Assembly (NCBI RefSeq): GCF_019456655.1
Contig: NZ_CP080332.1
Span: forward strand, 5,456,001-5,520,000
Direction of reading: 5' to 3'
Length of the DNA: 64,000 nt
Origin: Mycolicibacterium diernhoferi
Lineage (GTDB): Bacteria; Actinomycetota; Actinomycetes; Mycobacteriales; Mycobacteriaceae
Shown here: in pieces, positions 10,201 through 22,226 of the stretch
Layout: every line of letters starts with the position of its first letter
Position numbering within the stretch: the stretch's first letter is position 1
Made by a program: the position numbers and the translations under genes
The notes under the pieces: generated by a model
Databases searched by the model: none
Told to the model about the DNA's origin: nothing
What the model saw: the letters and a program-made list of their open reading frames with translations, nothing else

Positions 10201-11103
10201 ATGGGTCTGCCGAGCGCTGATGATCTGCTGATCCTGCTCGCGGTCGGGCGCACCGGCCGCTACGTCCACGCGGCCGAGACCCTCGGCGTCAACCACACCA
10301 CCATCTCCCGGCGCATCGCCGCTCTCGAGCAGTCCATCGGCGCCCGGGTGCTGACCCGCGTCGGCGCGGTCTGGGAACTGACCGACCGGGGTCGCGAGGT
10401 GCTTGCCGCGGCGGAGGCCGTCGAGGCGGCGGTGCGCTCCCTCGGCGACACACCCGGGCAAATGCGGTCCCTGCACGGCGTCGTGCGGATCTCGGCCACC
10501 GACGGGTTCAGCGCGCACATCGCCGCGCCGGCCGCCGCCCAGGTGCAACTGGACCACCCCGGGGTGTCGGTGGAGATCGTCGCGGCCACGCAGCGGGCCA
10601 GTCAGCAACGCTCCAGCGTCGACCTCGAGATCGTGGTCGGCGAGCCGTCGGTGCAACGCGCACAGGCGATCCCACTGGGAGACTACTGCCTCGGGTTGTA
10701 CGGATCACGGGACTATCTGAGCGGGCACGGCACCCCCGTCGACATCGACGGCCTGAACGCGCATCGGTTGGTCTACTTCATCGAGTCGATGCTGCAGGTC
10801 GACGACCTGGACCTGGCGACCAGCTTCGTGCCGGGCATGCGGCAGTCGGTGTCCTCCACCAACGTCTTCGTCCACGTCGGGGCGACCCGGGCCGCCGCGG
10901 GCCTGGGTCTGTTGCCCTGCTTCCTGGCCGATCAACACCCTGATCTGGTTCGGGTGCTGCCCGGGCAGGTGACCGTGCGGCTGACCTACTGGCTGGTGGC
11001 GCGCGCCGAGACCTTGCGCCGGCCGGAGGTGGCGGCCATCGTCGAGGCGATCGGCGATCGGATGTCCGCTGAGCGGAAAGCCCTACTCGGAGAGCGCGGC
11101 TGA
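10201..11103 (+). CDS. LysR-family transcriptional regulator
   Basis: 300 residues. The N-terminal winged helix (DLLILLAVGRTGRYVHAAETLGVNHTTISRRIAALE) is followed by the substrate-binding-like effector domain. ATG 10201 is preferred over upstream in-frame starts because the HTH begins at once after it. It is divergent from the MHS permease with operator-like repeats between, so it probably controls that permease and itself. Confidence 0.88.
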   Translation: MGLPSADDLLILLAVGRTGRYVHAAETLGVNHTTISRRIAALEQSIGARVLTRVGAVWELTDRGREVLAAAEAVEAAVRSLGDTPGQMRSLHGVVRISATDGFSAHIAAPAAAQVQLDHPGVSVEIVAATQRASQQRSSVDLEIVVGEPSVQRAQAIPLGDYCLGLYGSRDYLSGHGTPVDIDGLNAHRLVYFIESMLQVDDLDLATSFVPGMRQSVSSTNVFVHVGATRAAAGLGLLPCFLADQHPDLVRVLPGQVTVRLTYWLVARAETLRRPEVAAIVEAIGDRMSAERKALLGERG

Positions 11104-11116
11104 ATATCGTGGGCCC

Positions 11117-11920
11117 ATGCCCTTCCTGCAGACCGATCCCGCCCGGGTGTACTACCGGCACTGGCCGGCGGCCGAACCCCGGGCTGCCATGGTGTTCCTG
11201 CACGGATTCGGCGAACACACCGGGCTCTACCACCGATATGGCTTCGCGCTGAACGCCGCCGGCATCGACCTGTGGGCCGTGGACCAACTCGGGCACGGGC
11301 TCAGCCCCGGTGACCGCGGGGATTTCGGCACGCTGGCCGACAGTTCGGCGCTGGCCGAGGCGCTGAGCGTGACCGTCGAGCGTGAACGCCCCGGCCTGCC
11401 GCTGATCGCCGCCGGTCACTCCTTCGGGTCCGTGGTGACGCTGCTACGCCTGGTCGAACAGCCGCAGCGGTACCGGGCCGGAGTCATCTCCGGTGCGCCG
11501 CTGGCGCCGATCGCCGATCTGCTGGACGCCGACACCTCACTGGATCTCGATCCGTCCTGGTTGTCGGCGGACCCGTTCTATCTGGACGCCCTGGAAAACG
11601 ATCCGCTGGGCTTCACCCAGGCAGACAGCGCGCCGCTGGCGCGGGCACTGGACGCCGCCTGGGACCGGTTCGGCTCCGAACTCCCGACGCTGACGGTGCC
11701 CACGCTGGCCGTGCACGGCGTCAGCGATCCGATCGCGCCGATCGGTCCGGTGCGCGCCTACTCCGAGCAGATCGCGGCCCTGGCGATCACCGAGTTCCCC
11801 GCCGCCATGCACGACATCCTCAACGAATCCGTGCACCGCGAGGTCGCCGCGTCGGTGATTGACTTCATCGGGGCGACCCTGGGATGGCATTCTTACCGCG
11901 ATGGCACTCGGGCTGAATAA
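11117..11920 (+). CDS. Alpha/beta hydrolase, monoacylglycerol lipase/lysophospholipase type
   Basis: 267-residue serine hydrolase. It has the oxyanion region FLHGFGEHTGLYHR, the nucleophile elbow GHSFGS, a catalytic Asp in HGVSDPIAPIG and a His near AMHDILNE. These resemble mycobacterial monoacylglycerol lipases (Rv0183 family). TATCGT ends six bases before the ATG, so the message may be leaderless. The substrate is not determined by sequence. Confidence 0.82.
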   Translation: MPFLQTDPARVYYRHWPAAEPRAAMVFLHGFGEHTGLYHRYGFALNAAGIDLWAVDQLGHGLSPGDRGDFGTLADSSALAEALSVTVERERPGLPLIAAGHSFGSVVTLLRLVEQPQRYRAGVISGAPLAPIADLLDADTSLDLDPSWLSADPFYLDALENDPLGFTQADSAPLARALDAAWDRFGSELPTLTVPTLAVHGVSDPIAPIGPVRAYSEQIAALAITEFPAAMHDILNESVHREVAASVIDFIGATLGWHSYRDGTRAE

Positions 11921-12890
11921 GAACACGAAGCGCACGCTGGTCAAACTGCTGGCCGCGGTGGCGCTGATCGCCGTGATCCTCGGCGGATTCGCGGCCTGCC
12001 TGTTCACCGTCGGCTCCGCCGACGAGGCGGCCGAGAACGCGAAGTCCGGCCCGGCGCTCGACGGCAGCTTCAAGGTCGATGTCGGGCCGACCGCGACGCC
12101 CGACGGTAAACCCGTCGCGGGTACCGCGCGCACCGAGACCTGGGTCGCACGGTCGGAATGCCGCGACAGCGAATGCCTGGCGACGGTGGCGGTGGTCAAC
12201 CCCCAGGATCCCTCCGGCCCGCCCGCGCTGACCATGGTGTTCGACTACATCGACGGTGACTGGCTGGCGGTGCGTGAGGCGCCGGACAAGTGCAAGGTCG
12301 GTGATGCCGAAGTCGATGCCACCGGCTGGACCGTCATCTCGCTGCGGCCCCGACTGGACGGATCGCTGTCCGGGGAATACACGTGGGCCACCACCCCGGC
12401 GCTGTGCGCCAACAAACGGGCCATCAACCTGACGCCCACCAGCGGGAACGGGACCGGTACCCCGGCCCCGGACCCGGCGCAGGAACCGCCGCTACGGGAC
12501 TCCCCCGGCGCGGCGCTGCGTGGTGTCTACACCTACACCCAGACCTACCCGGCCACCGGAGAGGTGTTCCCGCCGCACGACTACCGGGCCACCACGCACT
12601 GCCTGCGCACCGGGGAGCGGTGCGTGACGCTGATGTCGACCATCGACAGCAACAACCTCTACGTGATGCAGTACGGTGATGGACGTTTCACCGCGGCCTT
12701 CCCGGAGGGGGATGCGCAGTGCACCGACGGCATCGGCAAGGTACGCCAGTCCTCCCGTGACGACCTGCCGCTACCGCAGGGACCGCAGGATCCGATCACG
12801 ATGCTGACCGGAACGTCCTTCCAGGACTACGTCGGCGACTGTCCCGCCCAGGTGGAGCTGGATGTCAGACTTGAGCGAACCGGCGACTAG
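11901..12890 (+). CDS. Membrane-anchored hypothetical protein
   Basis: 329 residues, function not recognised. A basic N terminus (NKNTKRTLVK) precedes one membrane helix (about residues 12-33). The exterior part has paired cysteines (ECRDSECL, CLRTGERC) that could form disulfides, and a Pro/Thr-rich linker around residue 190 separates two domains. ATG 11901 lies inside the end of the hydrolase gene (20-base overlap), suggesting co-transcription. The two-domain exported architecture is reminiscent of mycobacterial kinase sensor-like proteins, but no firm family can be named. Confidence 0.75.
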   Translation: MALGLNKNTKRTLVKLLAAVALIAVILGGFAACLFTVGSADEAAENAKSGPALDGSFKVDVGPTATPDGKPVAGTARTETWVARSECRDSECLATVAVVNPQDPSGPPALTMVFDYIDGDWLAVREAPDKCKVGDAEVDATGWTVISLRPRLDGSLSGEYTWATTPALCANKRAINLTPTSGNGTGTPAPDPAQEPPLRDSPGAALRGVYTYTQTYPATGEVFPPHDYRATTHCLRTGERCVTLMSTIDSNNLYVMQYGDGRFTAAFPEGDAQCTDGIGKVRQSSRDDLPLPQGPQDPITMLTGTSFQDYVGDCPAQVELDVRLERTGD

Positions 12891-12903
12891 TAGGAGCTGT
12901 TAC

Positions 12904-13149
12904 GTGCCACCCAGAACAGCGCTGGCGGCGCTGGCCGCCGGAGCGGCCATGACCCTCGCGACGACGTTCGCGACGCCGGTGAACGCCTCCCCGGTGGATA
13001 ATCCGTGCGAACTGGCCGTGACCTTCCTGTGCCAATTCATGCCGATCGCACCCGATCTCGAGCACGACATCGATCTCACCGTCGACCAGCCACCGGTCGA
13101 CCCTGCCGACCCCGCGGTGCCGCCCGCACCGCCCGCGGTGCTGCCCTAG
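12904..13149 (+). CDS. Small secreted proline-rich protein
   Basis: 81 residues starting at GTG with GGAG eight bases upstream. An Ala-rich signal peptide ends near VNASPVDN. The mature part has two cysteines (PCELAVTFLC) followed by an acidic PIAPDLEHDIDLT stretch and a Pro-rich tail. This pattern is common in small mycobacterial exported proteins often annotated as fibronectin-binding-like. Function is not established. Confidence 0.7.
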   Translation: MPPRTALAALAAGAAMTLATTFATPVNASPVDNPCELAVTFLCQFMPIAPDLEHDIDLTVDQPPVDPADPAVPPAPPAVLP

Positions 13150-13151
13150 CT

Positions 13152-13748
13152 CTACAGCCAGGTGTCCGAGGTGGTCGCGGTGAGGAAGGCCTCCAGATCG
13201 TCGCGCCACTGGGCCGGGGTGTTCTTGTCCGGCTCGATGCCGGTGTACTCGCCGCGGTAGAACAGCAGCGGCCGGGGCTTGATGGGCGCCCCATGCTCCT
13301 CGCCCGATCGCTCGTCGGCCGGCTCGGACATCGATCGCACCGCGCCGAACACCACGAAGTGGTCGCCGCCGTCATGCACCGAGTCCACCGTGCAGTCGAT
13401 GTGGGCCAGGCTGCCGTCGATCACCGGTGAGCCGAGTTCGGAAGGGGTCCAGTCGATCCCGGCGAACTTATCCGGCGACTTCGACCCGAACTGCGCCGAC
13501 ACGTGCTGCTGGTCCTCGTGCAGCATGTTGACGCAGAATCTGCCGCTGGCCTCGATGGCCTGCCAGGCCCGCGACACCTTGGTGGGGCAGAACAGCACCA
13601 GCGGTGGATCCAGCGACAGCGCCGCGAAGGACTGGCAGGCGAACCCTATCGGCACATCCTCGTGCACGGTGGTGATCACGGTGACACCGGTGCAGAACTG
13701 CCCCAGCACATTCCGGAACGTGCGGGGATCGATCTGTGCAGCGCTCAC
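13152..13748 (-). CDS. hsaB: Flavin reductase component of 3-HSA hydroxylase
   Basis: Supplies reduced flavin to HsaA for hydroxylation of 3-HSA in cholesterol A/B-ring degradation. 198 residues of the flavin-reductase-like FMN-binding fold (NVLGQFCTGVTVITT, ACQSFAALSLDPPLVLFCP). GTG 13748 has GGAGAAG just upstream; a longer in-frame extension overlaps hsaC and is less likely. It is the last gene of the hsaA-D-C-B unit, the same order as in M. tuberculosis Rv3570c-Rv3567c. Confidence 0.93.
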   Translation of the reverse strand: MSAAQIDPRTFRNVLGQFCTGVTVITTVHEDVPIGFACQSFAALSLDPPLVLFCPTKVSRAWQAIEASGRFCVNMLHEDQQHVSAQFGSKSPDKFAGIDWTPSELGSPVIDGSLAHIDCTVDSVHDGGDHFVVFGAVRSMSEPADERSGEEHGAPIKPRPLLFYRGEYTGIEPDKNTPAQWRDDLEAFLTATTSDTWL

Positions 13749-13767
13749 TGGAGCTTCTCCGGCGCGG

Positions 13768-16752
<2,985 letters not shown>

Positions 16753-16793
16753 TGAATTGCCTCCCGGATCGAGATCAAGCACTAGACAGAGAT

Positions 16794-16807
16794 TAGAACA
16801 CGTTACG
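16794..16807. promoter_or_regulatory. KstR box, hsaA-proximal
   Basis: TAGAACACGTTACG fits the KstR consensus TNNAACNNGTTNNA at all fixed positions except the last. It lies 42 bases upstream of the hsaA start in the divergent hsaA/kshB region, where the cholesterol repressor is expected to act. Confidence 0.65.
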
Positions 16808-16861
16808 ATTTGTGTCGAGTAGCGTGCAGAATCAACGGCTGGACCTGCGCATGTTCAGTTT

Positions 16862-16875
16862 TGTAACATGTTCTA
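16862..16875. promoter_or_regulatory. KstR box, kshB-proximal
   Basis: TGTAACATGTTCTA matches TNNAACNNGTTNNA exactly. It lies 28 bases before the kshB start codon, a position suited to repression. A second, slightly degenerate box lies 68 bases away beside hsaA. Confidence 0.75.
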
Positions 16876-16902
16876 GTTATTGCGCCAAGGAAGGGTCCGA
16901 CA

Positions 16903-17991
16903 GTGTCTGATGAGCCGCGAAACGGCGGGACCGACGAGCCACTGGGCAGCCATGTCCTGGAACTGCTGGTGACCGATGTCGTCGAGGAGACCGCGGACGC
17001 CCGATCCCTGGTGTTCAAGGTCCCGGATGGGCCCGATGATCCGGTCATCCTCGCCGACCGGCTGCGCTACTCCCCCGGCCAGTTCCTGACCCTGCGGGTG
17101 CCCAGTGAGCGGACCGGGTCGGTGGCCCGCTGCTACTCGCTGTCCAGCGCACCGAACATCGACGAGGGGCTGACGGTCACCGTCAAGCGCACCGCCGACG
17201 GGTACGCCTCGAACTGGCTGTGCGACAACGCCCATGCCGGTATGCGGATGCATGTGCTGGCACCCTCGGGCACCTTCGTGCCCAAGAACCTGGACACCGA
17301 CTTCCTGCTGCTGGCCGCCGGCAGCGGCATCACCCCGATGATGGCGATCTGCAAGTCCGCGCTGGCCGAGGGCACCGGCAAGATCGTGCTGGTCTACGCC
17401 AACCGTGACGAGAACTCGGTGATCTTCGCCGACGCGCTGCGCGAGCTGGCCGCGAAGTATCCGGACCGGCTGACGGTGATCCACTGGCTGGAGACCGTGC
17501 AGGGGCTGCCCAGCACCGATGCACTGGCCACCCTGCTGCGGCCGTACGCCGCGCACGAGGCCTTCATCTGCGGGCCGGGCCCGTTCATGGCTGCCGCCGA
17601 GGCGGCGTGCAAGACCGTCGACGTCAAGCACATCCACATCGAGGTCTTCAAGTCGCTGGACTCCGATCCATTCGCCCAAGTGGTGATCGCGGTCGACGAA
17701 GAGGACGATCGCGGACCCGCGCGGGCCGTCGTCGAACTGGACGGCACCACCCACGAGGTGGACTGGCCACGCAAGGCCAAGCTGCTCGACGTCCTGCTCA
17801 ACAAGGGCCTGGACGCGCCGTTCTCCTGCCGCGAGGGGCACTGCGGTGCATGCGCGGTGCTGGTGCGCAGCGGTGAGGTCGATATGGAGATCAACGATGT
17901 GCTCGAACCGTCCGATCTGGAGGAGGGCCTGATCCTGGCGTGCCAGGCGCTGCCCAAGTCCGATTCGGTCGAAGTCACCTACGACGAATGA
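16903..17991 (+). CDS. kshB: 3-ketosteroid 9-alpha-hydroxylase, reductase component
   Basis: Transfers electrons from NADH through FAD and a [2Fe-2S] centre to KshA, which opens steroid ring B. 362 residues. FAD-binding RCYSLSSAP, nucleotide-binding GSGITPMM and a C-terminal plant-type ferredoxin domain (CREGHCGACAVL with a later Cys) are in order. The GTG start follows AAGGAAGGG. Family knowledge and the adjacent hsa genes fix the role. Confidence 0.95.
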   Translation: MSDEPRNGGTDEPLGSHVLELLVTDVVEETADARSLVFKVPDGPDDPVILADRLRYSPGQFLTLRVPSERTGSVARCYSLSSAPNIDEGLTVTVKRTADGYASNWLCDNAHAGMRMHVLAPSGTFVPKNLDTDFLLLAAGSGITPMMAICKSALAEGTGKIVLVYANRDENSVIFADALRELAAKYPDRLTVIHWLETVQGLPSTDALATLLRPYAAHEAFICGPGPFMAAAEAACKTVDVKHIHIEVFKSLDSDPFAQVVIAVDEEDDRGPARAVVELDGTTHEVDWPRKAKLLDVLLNKGLDAPFSCREGHCGACAVLVRSGEVDMEINDVLEPSDLEEGLILACQALPKSDSVEVTYDE

Positions 17992-18037
17992 GCCGCGGGC
18001 TACCGTGCACGAGCAGACAACCGGAGGGATTGCAGCC

Positions 18038-18610
18038 GTGAAGAGGACTCTCGGGGCGCTGGCGGCCGCCGTCGCCGCGGCCGCGCTGACCGCTCCCACC
18101 GCCTCGGCCGGGGTGAACACCGCGACGACCTCGATCCCCACCCCGCAGGGCATCCTGGAGATGCACGTGACCGCGGATTGTGCCGGCCCCGAAGGCCGGT
18201 GCTTCTTCAAGACCCAGGCCAATCTGCTGACCCCGGGCGGCCCGATCGGCCTGCCCCAGGACACCTGGGCCCGCCAGACCATCACCCTGCGCAGCACCAA
18301 CCGCTCCGTCTGGCAGGAGGCCTGGTTCAGCGCCCCGGCGGGCATGCCCCGAGAACTCAAGGGCGCCAACCACGACAACGTGTTGTCCAAGGGTTACCAG
18401 TCGCTCAGCGACTACCAGCTGTCGATCACCTACTTCGGCGGCGGCCCGCTGCAGCGTTTCGCCACCGACGGCGACTCGGTCCAGACCGACTGGGTGTCCG
18501 GCCGACCGAACCTGGACGCCGGTTTCATCGTGTGCTCCAACATCCAGGCGGTGTTCGGCGGGGTGAACGTCACCACCCCGTCCGCGTGCGCCCAGACGAC
18601 CTTCAACTAG
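18038..18610 (+). CDS. Exported hypothetical protein (Rv3572-like)
   Basis: 190 residues with a signal peptide (VKRTLGALAAAVAAA... ending near TASAG), so it is secreted or periplasmic. The GTG start has GGAGGGAT upstream. The mature part has four cysteines and a beta-rich look. Its place between kshB and fadE34 matches Rv3572 of M. tuberculosis. Function unknown; position hints at an accessory role near steroid metabolism, which is unproven. Confidence 0.8.
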   Translation: MKRTLGALAAAVAAAALTAPTASAGVNTATTSIPTPQGILEMHVTADCAGPEGRCFFKTQANLLTPGGPIGLPQDTWARQTITLRSTNRSVWQEAWFSAPAGMPRELKGANHDNVLSKGYQSLSDYQLSITYFGGGPLQRFATDGDSVQTDWVSGRPNLDAGFIVCSNIQAVFGGVNVTTPSACAQTTFN

Positions 18611-18625
18611 CCCGCGCCGCAGTCG

Positions 18626-19168
18626 TTATCGCGCCGAGGTGATCGCGGGTGCGGGGCCGTTGCCGAACTTCTGGTCACCCAGCATCCGGTAGCGCTCACC
18701 GAGCCGCTCCAGCTCCCGGCCGATCGCGTTCAGATCATCGGTGCACTGCCGCACGATGGCGGCGACTCGACCGATCCCACTCTGCACGATCGGCAGCATC
18801 ATCTGCTCGCCGACCACGGTGCGCGGCAGTGCGGCCGCGGCGGCGAGCACCCACTGCCGAACGGCCTGGAGCTCCGCGCGTCCGGCCGTGACGATCCGGG
18901 CGGATTCATTCACCCGCGACGTCAACTGCTCGTCCAGATCGGAGAGCGCCCCGAGCACCCGCTTGTGTTCGGTGTGCACCGCGCCGTAGGCGCCGGCCGC
19001 CGGGCCGGTCCAGGACGGCCCCGGATCGGCGGCCTGCAGATCGGCCTGCAACCGGCGTAGTTCAGCGCCGGCGCCGAATTGCTCCCCGGTCTGTGGGATG
19101 CCGTGCCCGAAGGTCGCATCGGCGTCCGACCAGACCGCCAGGAACCCTGTGAGCGCGCCGGATGTCAC
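18626..19168 (-). CDS. EspA/EspE-like type VII secretion-associated protein
   Basis: 180 residues, nearly all helical, without signal peptide or membrane helix. The N-terminal half contains a WTGPAAGAYG motif, like the WxG turn of ESX substrates, between two long helices. It resembles the EspA/EspE N-terminal domain, so it may be exported by an ESX system or be an orphan relative. No esx gene is nearby. Confidence in the gene is good, in the function modest. Confidence 0.65.
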   Translation of the reverse strand: MTSGALTGFLAVWSDADATFGHGIPQTGEQFGAGAELRRLQADLQAADPGPSWTGPAAGAYGAVHTEHKRVLGALSDLDEQLTSRVNESARIVTAGRAELQAVRQWVLAAAAALPRTVVGEQMMLPIVQSGIGRVAAIVRQCTDDLNAIGRELERLGERYRMLGDQKFGNGPAPAITSAR

Positions 19169-19230
19169 CCGACCATCATCTCAGCCCGGGTACGGGCGCC
19201 CGATCACCAAAATCTCCGGGCGCCATGCGG

Positions 19231-21363
19231 CTACCGGGGCAGGCCCAGCAACCGCTCCCCCGCCACGGTCAGCAGGATCTGCTCGGTGCCACCGGCGATG
19301 GTCAGGCAGCGCGTGTTGAGGAAGGTGTGCACGGCCTGGTTCAGCACCGCACCCCCACCCTCGGACAGTTCCATGTGGAATTCGGCCAGCCCCTGGCGGT
19401 ACCGCACCCCGATGAGCTTGCGGGCGCTGGCCTGTGCGCCGGTGTCCTGGCCGTCGACGGCGAGTTGCGCGATGCGCTGGTCCAACAGCGAGCCGACCTG
19501 CGCGGCCAGGATCAGCCCGCCGAGTCGATCCTGATCGGCCGGGTCGATGCCGTTGCGCCGCACCGCAGCGAGCAGTTCCTCCATCGGGTTCCCGAGCGCG
19601 GTGCCGCCCGCCATCGCGACGCGTTCGTTGGTCAACGTGGTGCGGGCCAGCCGCCAGCCGTCGTTGACGGTGCCCACCACCATCTCGTCGGGCACGAACA
19701 CCTCATCGAAGAAGACCTCGTTGAACAGCTCGTCGCCGGTGATCTCCCGCAGCGGGCGGATGTCGATACCGGGCCAACGCATATCGATCAGGAAGTAGGT
19801 GATGCCCTTGTGCTTCGGCGCGGTCGGGTCGGTCCTGGCCAGGCACACACCCCAGTGCGCCTGCTTGGCCGACGACGTCCACACCTTCTGCCCGGTCAGC
19901 TTCCAGCCCGGCTTGCCGTCCACCTCGGCGCGTTCGGCCTTGGTGCGCAACGCCGCCAGGTCCGAACCGGCACCGGGCTCGGAGAACAGCTGGCACCACT
20001 TGAGCTCACCGCGCAGGGTGGCGGGCACGAACTGTTCGATCTGCGCGGGGCTGCCGTGCTCGAGGATGGTGGGGATCGCCCACCACCCGATCACCAGATC
20101 CGGGCGCTCCACCTTGGCGTTGGCGAGTTCCTGGTCGATGAGCAACTGCTCGGCCGGGGATGCGTTGCGGCCGTGCGGCTTCGGCCAGTGCGGTGCCTGC
20201 AGCCCGGCCTCGGCAAGGGCCACCTGACGGTTTTCCACCGGCTGCGCAGCCACCGCGGCGACGGCCGCGCTGATCTCGGGGCGCAGATCGGCCACCGATT
20301 CCAGATCGATGCGCAGTTCCCGGCGCACCCCCTGCTGGGTCAGCTCGGCCACCCGGCGCAGCCAGCGCCGGCGCCCGCCGAGGAAGTGCGAAATGCCGTA
20401 TGCCCGGCGCAGATACAGGTGCGCATCGTGCTCCCAGGTGATGCCGATGCCGCCCAGCACCTGGATGCAGTCCTTGGCGTTGGCCTGGGCCGCATCGATG
20501 CCGGAAGCCGCGGCGACCGCGGCGGCCACCGACAGCTGCTCGGCCGAGTCCTGCCCGGACTCGCCGGCCGCGCGCGCCGCGTCGGCCGCCGACACCGACA
20601 CCTGCTCGGAGCGCAGCAGCATCTCGGCGCACATGTGCTTGATGGCCTGGAAGCTGCCGATCGGCTTGCCGAACTGCTCACGCACCTTGGCGTACTCGGT
20701 GGCGACGTTCAGCGCCCACCGGGCCAGCCCGGCCGCCTCGGCCGCCAGCACGGTCGCGGCCACATCCTCGAACCGCTGCCGCGACACCGGCAGCACCCGC
20801 GCGGGCGCCGATTCCAGCGTCACCCGGGCCAGCGGCACCGAGAAATCGGTGGCCTCCAGCGGCTGCACCTGCACCCCGCCGGCCGCGGCGTCCACCAGCA
20901 GCACCCGATCGCCGGCCGGCAACAGCAGCAGCCCGGCCGGGTCGGCGCCCAGCACCTGCTCGACCACCCCGGAGACCCGGTCCCCGTCGACGCGCAGCTC
21001 GGCCCGCAGCGCGGCGCCCGCGGTGCGTTCGCCGGCCACCAGCGCTTCCAGGACCTCGGCGTCGTCGCCGGTCAGCAGCAGCGTCGCCAGCGCGGTCGTC
21101 GCGACCGGGCCGGGCACCAGGGCCGCGGCGGCCTCGTCGAGCATGCTGCACAGATCGGCCACGGTGCTGCCGGCTCCGCCGAACTCCTCGGCGACCGCCA
21201 CACCGAAGATCCCTAGTTGCGCGAAACCTCCGTACGGGGCCCGCCAGGCGTCGGGGTCACCCAGCTCGACATTGCGCGCCCCTGCGATCGATCCGGAGCT
21301 TGCTGCCCAGCTCCGGACCATTTCCCTGGCTGCGGACTGTTCATCTGTGATGGTCGCCGACAC
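19231..21363 (-). CDS. fadE34: Acyl-CoA dehydrogenase, fused two-domain (FadE34/ChsE3 type)
   Basis: Dehydrogenates a CoA thioester of the steroid side chain. 710 residues: two acyl-CoA-dehydrogenase units in one chain, the N-terminal one (about 1-330) degenerate and the C-terminal one with WCQLFSEPGAGSDLA and GQKVWTSSA. Length and locus match M. tuberculosis FadE34 (Rv3573c). GTG 21363 follows GAGGAG; longer in-frame extensions would run through the KstR box. It is divergent from kstR. Confidence 0.93.
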   Translation of the reverse strand: MSATITDEQSAAREMVRSWAASSGSIAGARNVELGDPDAWRAPYGGFAQLGIFGVAVAEEFGGAGSTVADLCSMLDEAAAALVPGPVATTALATLLLTGDDAEVLEALVAGERTAGAALRAELRVDGDRVSGVVEQVLGADPAGLLLLPAGDRVLLVDAAAGGVQVQPLEATDFSVPLARVTLESAPARVLPVSRQRFEDVAATVLAAEAAGLARWALNVATEYAKVREQFGKPIGSFQAIKHMCAEMLLRSEQVSVSAADAARAAGESGQDSAEQLSVAAAVAAASGIDAAQANAKDCIQVLGGIGITWEHDAHLYLRRAYGISHFLGGRRRWLRRVAELTQQGVRRELRIDLESVADLRPEISAAVAAVAAQPVENRQVALAEAGLQAPHWPKPHGRNASPAEQLLIDQELANAKVERPDLVIGWWAIPTILEHGSPAQIEQFVPATLRGELKWCQLFSEPGAGSDLAALRTKAERAEVDGKPGWKLTGQKVWTSSAKQAHWGVCLARTDPTAPKHKGITYFLIDMRWPGIDIRPLREITGDELFNEVFFDEVFVPDEMVVGTVNDGWRLARTTLTNERVAMAGGTALGNPMEELLAAVRRNGIDPADQDRLGGLILAAQVGSLLDQRIAQLAVDGQDTGAQASARKLIGVRYRQGLAEFHMELSEGGGAVLNQAVHTFLNTRCLTIAGGTEQILLTVAGERLLGLPR

Positions 21364-21405
21364 CGACTGCTCCTCGCCGTTGGGTGAGAAGGCGGCGCTT
21401 CCCAC

Positions 21406-21419
21406 TAGAACGTGTTCTA
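21406..21419. promoter_or_regulatory. KstR box between fadE34 and kstR
   Basis: TAGAACGTGTTCTA is a perfect palindrome and fits TNNAACNNGTTNNA fully. It lies 43 bases upstream of the fadE34 start and about 140 bases before kstR, so it can repress fadE34 and mediate kstR autoregulation. Confidence 0.8.
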
Positions 21420-21560
21420 ATAGTGCCAGCGTCGGAACGTCAAGTCGACCTCGGTCATGGCAATGCGCGCCGTGTGATCCGTAGCGGGGAAGTGAGTGAT
21501 CAGCGGTCGACATGCGTATCGTTTCTCTCGAAACGCGCACCACGAAGGAGCTGTCCGCCC

Positions 21561-22223
21561 ATGTCATCGCCCGCACAACCCGGATCGGGTTCTGACTCAC
21601 CCCGTCAGGTGATGGCCGTGGCCGTACTCTCCGAATCCGAGCTCGGCTCCGAAGCGCAGCGGGAACGTCGCAAGCGCATCCTGGACGCCACGCTGGCCAT
21701 CGCCTCCAAGGGCGGCTACGAGGCCGTCCAGATGCGGGCCGTCGCCGAACGCGCCGATGTGGCGGTCGGCACCCTGTACCGCTACTTCCCGTCCAAGGTG
21801 CACCTGCTGGTGTCCGCGCTGGGCCGGGAGTTCGAACGTATCGACGCCAAGATGGACCGGACCACGCTCGCCGGCGGGACCCCCTACCAGCGGCTGAACA
21901 TGATGGTCGGCAAGCTGAACCGGTCGATGCAGCGCAACCCGCTGCTGACCGAGGCCATGACGCGGGCGTTCGTGTTCGCCGATGCCTCCGCCGCCGGGGA
22001 GGTCGACCACGTCGGCAAGCTGATGGATTCGATGTTCGCGCGTGCGATGAGCGACGGCGAACCCACCGAGGACCAGTACCACATCGCGCGCGTCATCTCC
22101 GATGTGTGGCTGTCCAATCTGCTGGCGTGGCTGACCCGGCGCGCCTCGGCCACCGACGTGGCCAAACGACTCGATCTCGCGGTCCGCCTGCTCATCGGAG
22201 ACGGCGAACAACCTAAGGTGTGA
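21561..22223 (+). CDS. kstR: TetR-family cholesterol catabolism repressor KstR
   Basis: Master repressor of the upper cholesterol regulon; in mycobacteria it is released by a cholesterol-derived CoA thioester. 220 residues. The TetR HTH (QRERRKRILDATLAIASKGG, VGTLYRYFPSKVHLLVSAL) is nearly the same as known KstR. AAGGAG precedes the ATG. An N-terminal extension of about 20 residues precedes the usual AVLSESELGSEAQRE start. Three boxes in this window are its likely sites. Confidence 0.96.
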   Translation: MSSPAQPGSGSDSPRQVMAVAVLSESELGSEAQRERRKRILDATLAIASKGGYEAVQMRAVAERADVAVGTLYRYFPSKVHLLVSALGREFERIDAKMDRTTLAGGTPYQRLNMMVGKLNRSMQRNPLLTEAMTRAFVFADASAAGEVDHVGKLMDSMFARAMSDGEPTEDQYHIARVISDVWLSNLLAWLTRRASATDVAKRLDLAVRLLIGDGEQPKV

Positions 22224-22226
22224 GGC

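Noticed and set aside
19162..21216. 684-codon plus-strand frame opposite fadE34
   Set aside because: Shadow of fadE34, with no start signal and low-complexity His/Arg/Gly content.
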